From the NCBI RefSeq assembly GCF_021026195.1, contig NZ_JAJNCT010000014.1:62001-126000 (forward strand): a stretch of 64,000 nucleotides of DNA, written 5' to 3'. Shown piece by piece: positions 52,069 to 62,534 of this stretch. Made by a program: the position numbers and the translations under genes. How positions within the stretch are numbered: the stretch's first letter is position 1; each line of letters opens with the position of its first letter. The notes beneath the pieces are model-generated. The model saw only the letters and a list, made by a program, of their open reading frames with translations. It had not been told where the DNA came from and ran no database searches. The stretch comes from Comamonas koreensis. Its GTDB lineage: Bacteria > Pseudomonadota > Gammaproteobacteria > Burkholderiales > Burkholderiaceae_C.

Positions 52069-52986
52069 ATGTCAATCTTTCATAAATCACCTGGGTGGCT
52101 GGACTGGCATCCCTGGCCCGAGAAGCCCCGCCTGGCCTTGCCGCCAGGCGCGGTGGATGCGCATTGCCATGTGTTTGGCCCGGCCGCTGAGTTCCCGTTC
52201 GCCGTCGAACGCAAGTACACACCATGTGACGCGAGCAAGCAGCAGCTTTTTGCGCTGCGTGACCATCTGGGTTTTTCGCGCAATGTGATTGTGCAGGCCA
52301 CCTGCCATGGCGCAGACAACCGGGCCATGGTCGATGCCTGCAAAGCATCTGCGGGCAAAGCACGGGGCGTGGCAACGGTAAGGCGCAATGTCAGCGACCG
52401 GGAGCTGAAGGAGTTGCACCTGGCCGGCGTGCGGGGCGTCCGCTTCAATTTTGTCAAGCGGCTGGTGGACGTGACGCCGCAGGATGAGCTGCAGGAGATC
52501 GCCGAGCGCATTGCTGAGCTGGGCTGGCATGTGGTGGTCTATTTTGAAGCGGAAGACCTGCCAGACTTGTGGCACTTTTTCACGCGCCTGCCCACCCCTG
52601 TTGTCGTTGACCACATGGGGCGCCCCGATGTCAGCAAACCCGCGCACGGGCCTGAGTTCGGCTTGTTTCTGCAGCTGATGCAGGAGCACGACAACGTTTG
52701 GTGCAAGGTCAGTTGCCCGGAGCGTTTGTCGCTCACGGGGCCGCAGGCGCTGCATGGTGAGCGGCAGGCCTACCAGGATGTGGTGCCGTTTGCGCGCAGG
52801 GTGGTCGAGGCCTTTCCCACCCGCGTGCTTTGGGGTACGGACTGGCCCCATCCCAACCTGAAGGACCACATGCCTGACGACGGGCTCCTGGTGGATTTCA
52901 TCTCCCAGATTGCCCCCACGCAGGCCCTGCAGCAGCTGCTGCTGGTGGACAACCCCATCCGTCTGTATTGGCCAGAGGATGCATGA
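52069..52986 (+). CDS. pmdD: 2-pyrone-4,6-dicarboxylate hydrolase
   Basis: 305 residues, amidohydrolase superfamily of the LigI type. Motifs DAHCHVFGP (Asp30, His32, His34) and WGTDWPHPN near residue 255 carry the active site. It opens the lactone of PDC to oxalomesaconate. Starts 13 bases after pmdF. Confidence 0.94.
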   Translation: MSIFHKSPGWLDWHPWPEKPRLALPPGAVDAHCHVFGPAAEFPFAVERKYTPCDASKQQLFALRDHLGFSRNVIVQATCHGADNRAMVDACKASAGKARGVATVRRNVSDRELKELHLAGVRGVRFNFVKRLVDVTPQDELQEIAERIAELGWHVVVYFEAEDLPDLWHFFTRLPTPVVVDHMGRPDVSKPAHGPEFGLFLQLMQEHDNVWCKVSCPERLSLTGPQALHGERQAYQDVVPFARRVVEAFPTRVLWGTDWPHPNLKDHMPDDGLLVDFISQIAPTQALQQLLLVDNPIRLYWPEDA

Positions 52987-53063
52987 ACGCCCAGCACGCA
53001 TTCAAGCGCAGCTGTGACCTGGAACGCAGGCCAGGCATCCATAACAAACCTGGAAAGATAAAT

Positions 53064-54369
<1,306 letters not shown>

Positions 54370-54446
54370 AAGACGCCTATGTCGCTGATTTTCGGTATGC
54401 ATAGCCCTGACGCTGGCTTGGGCACCCAGACCTGCTGGAGGACATC

Positions 54447-55403
54447 ATGACGCTTCGTAACCTCAAAGTGGCACTCGCGGGGGCGGGGGCCTTTGGCCAC
54501 AAACACCTCGATGGCATTCGCCATATCCAAGGCGTGGAGGTCGTCTCCCTGGTTGATCCTGATCTGTCTAAGGCTCGCCAGGTTGCCGACCAATATGGCA
54601 TTGGGCACGTCGCCACTAACCTGCAGGACAGTCTGTCGCGGCCAGAAGTGGATGCGGTGATTCTGTGCACGCCCACACAAATGCATGCCAGCCAGGCCCG
54701 TCAGTGTTTGCTGGCCGGCAAGCATGTGCAGGTGGAGATCCCGCTGGCCGATCGGCTCGAAGACGCACTGGCCGTGGTGGCACTGCAAAAATCCAGTGGG
54801 CTGGTGGCCATGTGCGGCCACACCCGCCGCTTCAACCCAAGCCACCAGTGGATACAACAACGGGTGCAGGCGGGCAGCTTCAAGCTGCAGCAAATGGATG
54901 TACAGACCTACTTCTTCCGGCGCAGCAATCTGAATGCGTTGGGCCAGCCGCGCAGCTGGACGGACCATCTGCTTTGGCACCATGCGGCGCATACCGTGGA
55001 TCTGTTTGCGCACCAGGCCGGCAGCCCGATCGTGCAAGCCCATGCGGTGCAAGGACCATTGCACCCGGAGCTGGGCATTGCGATGGACATGGGCATCTTG
55101 CTCAAAGCCGCCAACGGGGCTATTTGCACTTTGAGCCTGTCATTCAACAACGATGGCCCCTTGGGCACCTTCTTTCGCTACATTGGCGATACGGGCACTT
55201 ACGTGGCGCGCTACGATGAACTGGTTAACGGCAAGGATGAGGCGATTGATGTGTCGGCAGTCGATGTGTCGATGAACGGCATAGAACTGCAGGACCGTGA
55301 GTTCTTTGCCGCCATCCGCGAGAGGCGCCAGCCACGCTCAAGCATCTCTCAGGTACTGCCTTGCTACCAGGTTCTGCATGCGCTGGAGCAGCAGCTGCAG
55401 TAA
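54447..55403 (+). CDS. pmdC: 4-carboxy-2-hydroxymuconate-6-semialdehyde dehydrogenase
   Basis: 318 residues, Gfo/Idh/MocA family with the NAD(P) motif ALAGAGAFGHKH near the N-terminus and the HTRRFNPSHQW segment typical of LigC. It oxidises the cyclic hemiacetal of the ring-cleavage product to PDC. Last gene of the pmd operon; a terminator follows. Confidence 0.94.
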   Translation: MTLRNLKVALAGAGAFGHKHLDGIRHIQGVEVVSLVDPDLSKARQVADQYGIGHVATNLQDSLSRPEVDAVILCTPTQMHASQARQCLLAGKHVQVEIPLADRLEDALAVVALQKSSGLVAMCGHTRRFNPSHQWIQQRVQAGSFKLQQMDVQTYFFRRSNLNALGQPRSWTDHLLWHHAAHTVDLFAHQAGSPIVQAHAVQGPLHPELGIAMDMGILLKAANGAICTLSLSFNNDGPLGTFFRYIGDTGTYVARYDELVNGKDEAIDVSAVDVSMNGIELQDREFFAAIRERRQPRSSISQVLPCYQVLHALEQQLQ

Positions 55404-55425
55404 TATTCTGCCCCTGCAGTGGTTC

Positions 55426-55463
55426 ACCGCCCGCGCAAGTGTCAGCGGGCGGTTTTGGTTTTT
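55426..55463 (+). terminator. Intrinsic terminator of the pmd operon
   Basis: ACCGCCCGC and GCGGGCGGT around a 10-base loop, followed by TTTGGTTTTT. It separates pmdC from the aldo/keto reductase. Confidence 0.85.
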
Positions 55464-55473
55464 AGGAGAGATG

Positions 55474-56490
55474 ATGAGCGAGCGCAGCATTGGCCCATTC
55501 CAGGTAGGGCCTGTCGCCCTGGGTTGCATGAATTTGAGCCATGCCTATGGTCACCCTGCCACGGAGACCCAGGCGCGGGCGCTGTTGCATGCAGCGCTCG
55601 ATGCCGGCGTACGCCTGTTTGATACGGCCGCGCTCTATGGCTTCGGCACGAACGAGTCGCTGGTGGGGCCGATGCTCAAACCCCATCGCAACCGCATCAC
55701 CTTGGCGAGTAAGGGCGGTATGGCAGGCGTGCGTGGCGATGACGGCGTGATGCGCCGCGTCATTGATGGCCACCCCAAGACCTTGCGCCGTAACTGTGAA
55801 GACAGCCTGGTGCGCCTGGGCACCGATGTCATTGATCTGTACTACCTGCATCGCTGGGATCCCCGGGTGCCGATTGAGGAGTCGGTTGGCGAGATGTCAC
55901 GCCTGATCGAAGAGGGCAAGGTGCGGGCTCTGGGCTTGTCGGAAGTCGGCGTCGATACCTTGCGGCGTGCCCATGCCACCTACCCCATTGCAGCTTTGCA
56001 AAGCGAGTATTCGCTGTGGTCGCGCAATGCCGAGCTCGGCACTTTGCAGGCCACCCGCGAGCTGGGCATTGCCTATGTGGCCTTCAGTCCCATGGGCCGG
56101 GCTTTTCTGTCGGGCAAATTGCCCGCCGGCACCAGCTGGGTGCCAGGTGACATCCGTGCCGGCATGCCACGGTTTCAACCCGAGGCCTATGCCAAGAACC
56201 TGCGGCTGCTGGCCCCCATGCAAGCCATTGCGCAGCGCGCGGACTGCAGCTTGGCCGAACTGGCCATTGCCTGGGTGCTGCACCAGGGCGAACATGTGGT
56301 GGCATTGCCGGGCACCACCCGTATCGATCACCTGCACGAAAATCTGCGCGGCGCCCAGGTGGCCTTGGATGCTGCGTTGCTGGCCGAACTCGACGCGCTG
56401 TTCGCGCCCGAGGCAATCACCGGCGACCGCTATGCGCTGGCCTCGCAGCGCGAGGTGGATACCGAGAAATACGCGTTTGAGCAGTGCTGA
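55474..56490 (+). CDS. Aldo/keto reductase
   Basis: 338 residues, AKR superfamily: DTAALYGFGTNESLVG (catalytic Asp and Tyr), DLYYLHRWDPRVPIEESV and LGLSEVG are conserved, as in AKR13-like oxidoreductases. NADPH-dependent reduction of aldehydes or ketones, or the reverse. ATG 55474 has TAGGAGAG. It follows the pmd terminator and is convergent with the SDR operon. Confidence 0.88.
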   Translation: MSERSIGPFQVGPVALGCMNLSHAYGHPATETQARALLHAALDAGVRLFDTAALYGFGTNESLVGPMLKPHRNRITLASKGGMAGVRGDDGVMRRVIDGHPKTLRRNCEDSLVRLGTDVIDLYYLHRWDPRVPIEESVGEMSRLIEEGKVRALGLSEVGVDTLRRAHATYPIAALQSEYSLWSRNAELGTLQATRELGIAYVAFSPMGRAFLSGKLPAGTSWVPGDIRAGMPRFQPEAYAKNLRLLAPMQAIAQRADCSLAELAIAWVLHQGEHVVALPGTTRIDHLHENLRGAQVALDAALLAELDALFAPEAITGDRYALASQREVDTEKYAFEQC

Positions 56491-56521
56491 TGCCAGGCTG
56501 ACAGGCGTCTGGCAGCGAGCG

Positions 56522-56558
56522 CAGAGCCTGAGGCAGATTTCGCTGCCTGCAGGCTCTG
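56522..56558. terminator. Bidirectional hairpin terminator
   Basis: CAGAGCCTG pairs with CAGGCTCTG, and inside GGCAG with CTGCC, between the convergent reductase and SDR genes. No strong T-run. Confidence 0.6.
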
Positions 56559-56595
56559 TGGTTTATGGCTGTCCAGGTCCGTCGTTGGACTGCGG

Positions 56596-57312
56596 CTAAA
56601 CCGTCAGGTAGCCGCCATCGACGGGGATGATCGCGCCGTTGACAAAAGATGCCGCCGGTGAGCACAAAAACCCGATCACCTCCGCCACCTCGGAAGCGTG
56701 GCCCCAGCGCTGCAGCGGTGTGCGGGACAGGATCTTTGCCGAGGCCTCTGGGTCGGCCATCAGCCCCTCACTCAACGGTGTGGCAATCCAACCGGGGGCA
56801 ACTGCGTTGACGCGAACCCCTTCATGCGCCCAGGTCTGGGCCAGCGAGCGTGTCAGCTGCACGATGCCGCCCTTGCTGGCGCTGTAGGCGGGGCGGTCCT
56901 TGCTGCCGAAATAGCTGTACATCGAGGCCACATTGACGATGCAGCCGCCGCTTTGCAGCAAGTGGGGGGCTGCTGCCATGCAAGCCTGCATCACAGCGGT
57001 CAAGTTGGTGTGCAGGACCTGCAAAAAGGCCTCTGGCTGGTACTCTTCTGCATGCCGGCTGATGCCTGCTGCGTTGACCAGTGCATCGAGGCGGGGGAGC
57101 CCGGCAATGGTTTGGCTGAGCTTGGCACTGTCGCGGACATCTACCTCCAGACATCGGATGCGAGGATGGCGCGGGCTGTGCAGGCCTTGCGTATCCAGCC
57201 CAAGAGCCAACACGGAGGCGCCTGCTCGGGCAAAGTGCAGGGCGGTGCTAGCGCCGATGCCGGAGGTGCCGCCGGTCACAAGAATGACTTTGTCTTCCAT
57301 TAAAGGCGTCAT
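56596..57312 (-). CDS. Short-chain dehydrogenase/reductase
   Basis: 238 residues, classical SDR: cofactor loop TGGTSGIG near residue 14, NAAG near 82, catalytic Tyr and Lys in YSASKGG, and PVDGGYLTV at the end. It oxidises or reduces a hydroxyl/keto group. Start ATG 57312 follows AGGAAC. Last gene of the cupin-MFS-alcohol dehydrogenase-SDR operon, 9 bases after the alcohol dehydrogenase. Confidence 0.9.
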   Translation of the reverse strand: MTPLMEDKVILVTGGTSGIGASTALHFARAGASVLALGLDTQGLHSPRHPRIRCLEVDVRDSAKLSQTIAGLPRLDALVNAAGISRHAEEYQPEAFLQVLHTNLTAVMQACMAAAPHLLQSGGCIVNVASMYSYFGSKDRPAYSASKGGIVQLTRSLAQTWAHEGVRVNAVAPGWIATPLSEGLMADPEASAKILSRTPLQRWGHASEVAEVIGFLCSPAASFVNGAIIPVDGGYLTV

Positions 57313-57321
57313 GGTTTGTTC

Positions 57322-58404
57322 CTAGCGCTTGTCGTTGCAGCCAATGGCCGGGCTTACGAGAATCTTGATCTGCGACCGGTCCTGCACCAGTGCTGAAAAG
57401 CCCTCGCTCACCGCACGTTCAAGTGGTACTGTTTTGGTGATGATCGACGTCGGGTCGAAGTCTCCCGCTTCAATGAGGCCAATCAGTGCCTGGTAGACAT
57501 CGCGGTAGCCGACGCTGGCGACCAGACTCAACTCTCGGTTGACGGCATCGAAGGCGTCAAAACGGGCTTCGGACATCAGGCCGACCATGACCATGTTTCC
57601 GCCTTTGCGCAATGCGCGAATGGCCCCTTCAAAGGTGGCTTGCAGGCCGGCGGCTTCAAAGCTGGTATCAACACCCAGGCCATCAGTGGCTGATGCAATG
57701 GTGTGCCGCAGCTCGCGCGCGGTCAGGCCCTTGCCATCGATGACCAGACTGGCGCCTGCCTGCCGGGCCATTTGCAGGCGTTCCGGCGATACATCCACAG
57801 CGATGATGGTGCCTGCCCCCTGCAGTTTGGCGAGCTTGACCAGCAGCAATCCGATAGGGCCGAGCCCAAAGATGGCGCAGCTGCCACCCGCTGGTAGTTG
57901 GCTGCGGCGCAGCGCATGGAGCGCAACGGCGGCTGGCTCCATCACGGCTGCCTGCTCCAGACTTACCCCATCTGGCAAGCGGTGCAGCATGTAGCTGGGC
58001 ACGACGGCGAATTCGGCCATGCCCCCATCGCCCATCAATCCTGCGAAACCCATATCGGCGCAGAGGTTGTAGGCACCATGGCGGCAGTAGGCGCATTGGC
58101 TGCAGCGGTACTCGGGCTCCACTGCCACGCGGTCGCCAACCGTTAGGCTGCTGACTTCGCTGCCCACCTCCACGACGGTGCCGCAGAATTCGTGGCCTAA
58201 GGTCAGCGGCGCCGTGCGACCCGAGACCGCGTGGGGTGTGCCGACGGGAATCGCATGGGGGCCCGATTCGAATTCGTGCAAGTCACTGCCGCAGATGCCG
58301 CAGTACTGCACCGCAATACGCACATCTTGGGGACCGGTCGGGGGAACCGGAATCTGTTCCACGCGTAAATCCTGGGCGCCATGCCAGCGCAGTGCTTGCA
58401 TCAT
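57322..58404 (-). CDS. Zinc-dependent alcohol dehydrogenase (2,3-butanediol/sorbitol type)
   Basis: 360 residues, MDR superfamily. Catalytic zinc ligands: CGICGSD and GHEFCGTV; structural zinc cysteines in CSQCAYCRHGAYNLC; NAD-binding GLGPIGLL. Substrate probably a secondary alcohol, by similarity to butanediol and sorbitol enzymes; inference. ATG 58404 overlaps the MFS stop and has GGAGG at good distance. Confidence 0.9.
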   Translation of the reverse strand: MMQALRWHGAQDLRVEQIPVPPTGPQDVRIAVQYCGICGSDLHEFESGPHAIPVGTPHAVSGRTAPLTLGHEFCGTVVEVGSEVSSLTVGDRVAVEPEYRCSQCAYCRHGAYNLCADMGFAGLMGDGGMAEFAVVPSYMLHRLPDGVSLEQAAVMEPAAVALHALRRSQLPAGGSCAIFGLGPIGLLLVKLAKLQGAGTIIAVDVSPERLQMARQAGASLVIDGKGLTARELRHTIASATDGLGVDTSFEAAGLQATFEGAIRALRKGGNMVMVGLMSEARFDAFDAVNRELSLVASVGYRDVYQALIGLIEAGDFDPTSIITKTVPLERAVSEGFSALVQDRSQIKILVSPAIGCNDKR

Positions 58405-59645
58405 GGCTTGGCCTCCGCAGCGGCACGTCGCTGCAATACCAGGGGGGCGGTTTCTTTCAGGCCCAGCGCGAGCAGTCCTGCTATCAATGCACCACCTGCT
58501 GACATCCACATCGCGACGGGCAGGCCGTAGTGGTCTGCCGCAAAGCCCGCAATCGTGGGTGCCAGAAAGCCGCCCACCAGTTCACCCGCTCCCATGATGA
58601 GGCCGAGCGCGCCGGTCAGTACCTGCGGCGGAACGGTTTCAGCGGGGACGGTGGCCATGAAGAGCGTGAAGCAACCAAGGCCGGTATAGGTGACAAACAC
58701 CACTGCCCCCAGCGCGATGACGGAGTCGCCATAGATCAGGGCGATGGGGCACAGTGCCGCAATCGGTGCAAAGATGACCAGGGCTGACTTGCGTCCGATC
58801 CGGTCGGAGATGGCGGGTACGGCAAAGCCCCAGAACACCCAGGCCGCTCCCAGGCAGCTCATCACGAAGCCCATGTCGGCCGCGGAAAACTCCCGGAACT
58901 TGACAAGGAAAGTGGGCGCAAACGAGATGATGATGATGAACCAGGTGAGGAAAAAGCAGCTGATCAGCATGCACAGCAGCACATTGCGCTCACGCAGCAA
59001 GGCCCAGCGGTTGATGGGTGCTGGCTTGGGCTGCGCTGCGGATGGCGCCTGACCGGGGTGCTCATGCACCCAGCGCCAGATGGCCATGGCAATCAGAATC
59101 CCAGGAATCACGGTGACATAGAAGGCGACGCGCCAGCCGAAATTCGTAGCCAGTGCAATGACGACGGGTGGACCGATCATTGCGCCGATCAGGCCCGCTG
59201 ACGAGCCTTGCAGCAGCCCCATGTTCAGGCCGCGCCGCGATGGCGTGGAGCTTTGGATCATCAGGGACTGGGCAATGGGCAGTACGGGCCCTTCAGCCAG
59301 ACCCATCAGCGCGCGAAACACCAGCAGGCTGACGAAGCCGCCCACCAGCCCTGACATGGCCGAGCAGATGGAGAACCCCAGCACGGACACCACCAGCAGC
59401 GCCTTGCGCTTGGATCGCGAATCCGACCAGGCACCTGCGATCGCTCCGGAGATGGCCCAGGTCAGGGCCAGGGCCGAGGAGATCATGCCCAGCTGGGTTT
59501 GGCTCAGATCCAGCTCATCCTGCATGAACGGGAAGAGAAAGGACAAGGCCAGACGATCAAAGAAGACAAAGCCAAAGGTCAGAAAGAGGATCAGCAGCAG
59601 CCGATTCTCATAGCTCCACCAAGAGCGGACAGGGGATGCGTGCAT
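58401..59645 (-). CDS. MFS transporter, probable organic anion carrier
   Basis: 414 residues, 12 hydrophobic segments. The first, FGFVFFDRLALSFLFPFMQ, and the loop AGAWSDSRSKRKALL fit the anion:cation symporter branch used for aromatic acids and sugar acids. GGAG precedes ATG 59645. It lies 24 bases after the cupin gene, so it probably imports the compound processed by this operon. Confidence 0.88.
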   Translation of the reverse strand: MHASPVRSWWSYENRLLLILFLTFGFVFFDRLALSFLFPFMQDELDLSQTQLGMISSALALTWAISGAIAGAWSDSRSKRKALLVVSVLGFSICSAMSGLVGGFVSLLVFRALMGLAEGPVLPIAQSLMIQSSTPSRRGLNMGLLQGSSAGLIGAMIGPPVVIALATNFGWRVAFYVTVIPGILIAMAIWRWVHEHPGQAPSAAQPKPAPINRWALLRERNVLLCMLISCFFLTWFIIIISFAPTFLVKFREFSAADMGFVMSCLGAAWVFWGFAVPAISDRIGRKSALVIFAPIAALCPIALIYGDSVIALGAVVFVTYTGLGCFTLFMATVPAETVPPQVLTGALGLIMGAGELVGGFLAPTIAGFAADHYGLPVAMWMSAGGALIAGLLALGLKETAPLVLQRRAAAEAKP

Positions 59646-59669
59646 GTTTTTCTCCAGACTTTGCGTCAG

Positions 59670-60203
59670 TTAGCGAAAGAGTTTTTCCACAGCCTCGGCA
59701 CCCAGCCCCACTTTTTCGTAGTGGGCCTTGCACAGTGCTATGTAGGAATGGACATCAAAGTAGCCGTCTGGATTGCCTTGCTCGTCGAGCCAGATCAGGG
59801 GCCCTTTGACAATGAAGATGGCACGCATGGGCTCTGGGTGGTCAAACGCCACCAAGGTATGGCCTTCGCCCGGAGTCTCATAGACAAAATCGCCCTTGGT
59901 TGCCGTCCAGTCGTGCTCGAGGTAGCCCCACTTGCCTGAGATGGTGTAGGCAAAGACTTCATGCGGGTGGTAGTGGCGGTTCACCAAACCCGCTTCCTTG
60001 GCCATCAAGATGTCGCACCATTTGTTTTGTGAGGGTGAAATCCATAGCGGGCGGGAGCACACGGTTTCTGTGAACGGAACGTAGAGACGCTCGTCCTCGG
60101 ATGCTGCATTGGGGATGTATACCTCTGGCAGCGCATCCGGCTGGAAGGGATTGGCGATGGGGTTGAGGTTTTGCCAGAACTCGGAGTTGGCTTTGTCTAC
60201 CAT
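59670..60203 (-). CDS. Cupin dioxygenase, 2,4'-dihydroxyacetophenone dioxygenase-like
   Basis: 177 residues, single cupin. The metal-binding region NRHYHPHEVFAYTISGKW, then EHDW, YETPGEGHTLVA and the ending CKAHYEKVGLG match the DAD family as I know it. DAD splits 2,4'-dihydroxyacetophenone into 4-hydroxybenzoate and formate. Its place next to the pmd operon fits, since 4-hydroxybenzoate becomes protocatechuate. The exact substrate is unproven. ATG 60203 follows CAAGGAAA. Confidence 0.8.
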   Translation of the reverse strand: MVDKANSEFWQNLNPIANPFQPDALPEVYIPNAASEDERLYVPFTETVCSRPLWISPSQNKWCDILMAKEAGLVNRHYHPHEVFAYTISGKWGYLEHDWTATKGDFVYETPGEGHTLVAFDHPEPMRAIFIVKGPLIWLDEQGNPDGYFDVHSYIALCKAHYEKVGLGAEAVEKLFR

Positions 60204-60310
60204 GGTGGATTTCCTTGAGTGGGGGAACGAGGGGTATTGAATAGCTGGCGCAGCGGCTCGTGGGCGCTGCTGTTGGCCGTGCTGAAAGCGCGGCCTCCGC
60301 TGTGGGTGAT

Positions 60311-60460
60311 TCAGGGCGCTGGCGCTGATAGCGGCGCCCCACCCTGTAGCGGATCTGACCTGCACCGGCTGGCGAACTGAGGCCAGATAGCCGAGCGCCA
60401 TGGATAATTGCTAATGTTGCGTTTTTTTCTATCAGCGGCAGGGGATTGTTCGCTGGTCAT
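60311..60460 (-). CDS. Possible 49-residue leader or remnant gene
   Basis: 49 codons from ATG 60460, behind an excellent AAGGAGG ribosome binding site. The product (MTSEQSPAADRKKRNISNYP, then WRSAIWPQFA) is basic and contains two Trp in its middle. No family recognised. It would be the first gene of the cupin operon and might be a leader peptide or the broken start of an older gene. Confidence 0.45.
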   Translation of the reverse strand: MTSEQSPAADRKKRNISNYPWRSAIWPQFASRCRSDPLQGGAPLSAPAP

Positions 60461-60569
60461 TGGTGGGTCCTCCTTCTCTTATTGGCTGTAAGCAGAACTT
60501 CATTCTGTTAAAGAAGACCCCAGGCACCTAGGTGTAAGCCAAGCTAGCAGCTATAGCAAAATGGCATAC

Positions 60570-60588
60570 TAATAGTTAAAAATTATTA
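60570..60588. promoter_or_regulatory. Candidate LysR operator
   Basis: Inverted repeat TAATA-N9-TATTA in the A/T-rich gap just upstream of the LysR gene and divergent from the cupin operon. Confidence 0.3.
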
Positions 60589-60615
60589 ATACGTCATGAG
60601 AAAAAGGGGGTGACT

Positions 60616-61533
60616 ATGAATTTGCAGCAGATCGAGACCTTTGTTGCGGTGGCGGAAACCGGTAGCTTTAGCAAGGCGGCGATGCTGTCCGATACGGCGC
60701 AGCCTGCATTGAGTCGCCAGGTGCGGGCATTGGAGATGGAGTTGCGTGAGACTTTGCTGATCCGCACCGGGCGTGGCGTGACGTTGACCGAAGCAGGGCG
60801 CAGGTTGCTGGAGCACAGCCATGCGATCCTGCAGCACGTCGCACAAGCCAAGGAAGATTTGGGGTGCGAGCGCAATGAACCAGTGGGGCGTATCGTGGTG
60901 GGCCTGCCTCCCAGCCTGGCTCGGCGTTTGACCTTGCCGCTGATCGATGCGTTCAGCCGCCAGATGCCCAAGGCCCGGGTTGCCATCGTGGAGGGGCTGT
61001 CGATGCAGATGGCGGAGTGGCTGGCCTCCGGACGAATGGATTTGGGCCTGGTCTATTCGCCTGAGCCCCATCCGCATATAGAAACGACTCCGGTACTTCA
61101 GGAGCGCCTTTGCCTGGTCGGCTCGGCGTGTGCGCTGCACGGCCGCTCTTCGCTGGGGTTTGAGGACCTGTCCGCTTTTCCGCTGATCATGCCGCAGTAC
61201 GGCCAGATCTTTCGCAAGCTGATGGAGGCGCAGGCCCGGCTGTCGCAAGTCAAGCTCAATGTGGTTTGGGAGGTCTCCAGTGTGCCGGCCATTCTGGATT
61301 TGGTCCGCGGGGGCTACGGTTATGCGGCCTTGACACGCAGCGCACTCGAGGGGCATGAGCTGGGCGAGCAACTGGTGGTGGCTCCTATCGAATCGCCAGC
61401 CGTGATGATCAACCTGTGCCTGGCGCAGTCTGCCAAACGGAAAACCACGCCGCTGGTCCGCTGCACGGCCTCCGTGCTGCATAGACTGACCACCCAGGTC
61501 TGCGAATCGGTCTCGGCCGTTCCTGCCGGTTAG
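60616..61533 (+). CDS. LysR family transcriptional regulator of the cupin operon
   Basis: 305 residues. HTH at about residues 3-60 (QIETFVAVAETGSFSKAAML, then AQPALSRQVRALE); the rest is the effector domain of the Cyn/CbnR branch. ATG 60616 follows AAAAGGGGG. Divergent from the cupin-MFS-dehydrogenase operon, which it probably activates in response to an aromatic inducer. Confidence 0.9.
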   Translation: MNLQQIETFVAVAETGSFSKAAMLSDTAQPALSRQVRALEMELRETLLIRTGRGVTLTEAGRRLLEHSHAILQHVAQAKEDLGCERNEPVGRIVVGLPPSLARRLTLPLIDAFSRQMPKARVAIVEGLSMQMAEWLASGRMDLGLVYSPEPHPHIETTPVLQERLCLVGSACALHGRSSLGFEDLSAFPLIMPQYGQIFRKLMEAQARLSQVKLNVVWEVSSVPAILDLVRGGYGYAALTRSALEGHELGEQLVVAPIESPAVMINLCLAQSAKRKTTPLVRCTASVLHRLTTQVCESVSAVPAG

Positions 61534-61754
61534 GGCATTGACCTATATAGCGGGTTTCATCGTAATTTTGTGTTGCAATCGGCCCAGTAGGTCAGAGCAG
61601 GGCGGCGCGCCTCACTACAATGCGGAAGCCCTGCACACGGCCCCGTTTCAGCGGGACAGTGCGCGCAGGCGCAGCCCGGAGGTCGCTTTGCTGCCACACT
61701 CCGCTCGGGTTCTGTGTTGGGACCTCTACAATGCAGTGCAACTGATTCAATGAC

Positions 61755-62534
61755 ATGAAGATACTGCTTTGTAACGATGATGGTTATCAGGCGCCCGGCA
61801 TCGTGGCGTTGCATGACGCATTGCAGGCGGTGGCTGATGTCGAGGTGGTGGCACCAGAACACAACAACAGTGCCAAATCCAATGCGTTGACCTTGCATTC
61901 GCCGCTGTACGTGCAGCGCGCGGCCAATGGCTTTCGCTATGTCAATGGCACGCCGGCTGATTGCGTACACATTGCGCTGACGGGCCTGTTGGGCTATAGA
62001 CCTGATCTGGTCATATCTGGCATCAATAACGGTGCCAATATGGGCGATGACACCATCTACTCCGGCACCGTGGGCGCGGCCATGGAAGGCTATCTTTTTG
62101 GCATCCCGGCCATGGCGTTCTCCCAGATCAACAAGGGCTGGGGCGAGCTGGAGTCAGCCGCGAAAAAGGCCTGCGAGCTGGTGCAGCAGTTTGAAGCCTC
62201 CAAGCTCGTGACCCTCAAGCCCTGGCTGCTCAATATCAATATTCCCAACCTTCCGTTTGCGCAGATCAAGCCGCTCAAGCTCTGCCGCCTGGGGCGCAGG
62301 CATTCGGCCGAAAAAGTCATCACCCAGACCAGCCCCCGGGGCGAGACCATGTACTGGATCGGCAATGCTGGCCTGGCGCTGGACGATGCCGAGGGCACCG
62401 ACTTCCATGCGACGGCATCAGGCCATATGGCGGTGACACCGCTGAAGGTGGATTTGACCGACCATGAGAGCCTGGCCTACTGGGCGCAGACCGCGACCAG
62501 CTTGCGTAGCAAGGACCTGGAGGTGCCAGGGTGA
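61755..62534 (+). CDS. surE: 5'/3'-nucleotidase, survival protein SurE
   Basis: 259 residues. N-terminal MKILLCNDDGYQAPGI gives the metal-binding DD; NSAKSNALTLH and SGINNGANMGDDTIYSGTV are classic SurE motifs. It removes phosphate from nucleoside monophosphates and short polyphosphate in stationary phase. First of the surE-pcm-nlpD order seen across proteobacteria. Confidence 0.96.
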   Translation: MKILLCNDDGYQAPGIVALHDALQAVADVEVVAPEHNNSAKSNALTLHSPLYVQRAANGFRYVNGTPADCVHIALTGLLGYRPDLVISGINNGANMGDDTIYSGTVGAAMEGYLFGIPAMAFSQINKGWGELESAAKKACELVQQFEASKLVTLKPWLLNINIPNLPFAQIKPLKLCRLGRRHSAEKVITQTSPRGETMYWIGNAGLALDDAEGTDFHATASGHMAVTPLKVDLTDHESLAYWAQTATSLRSKDLEVPG

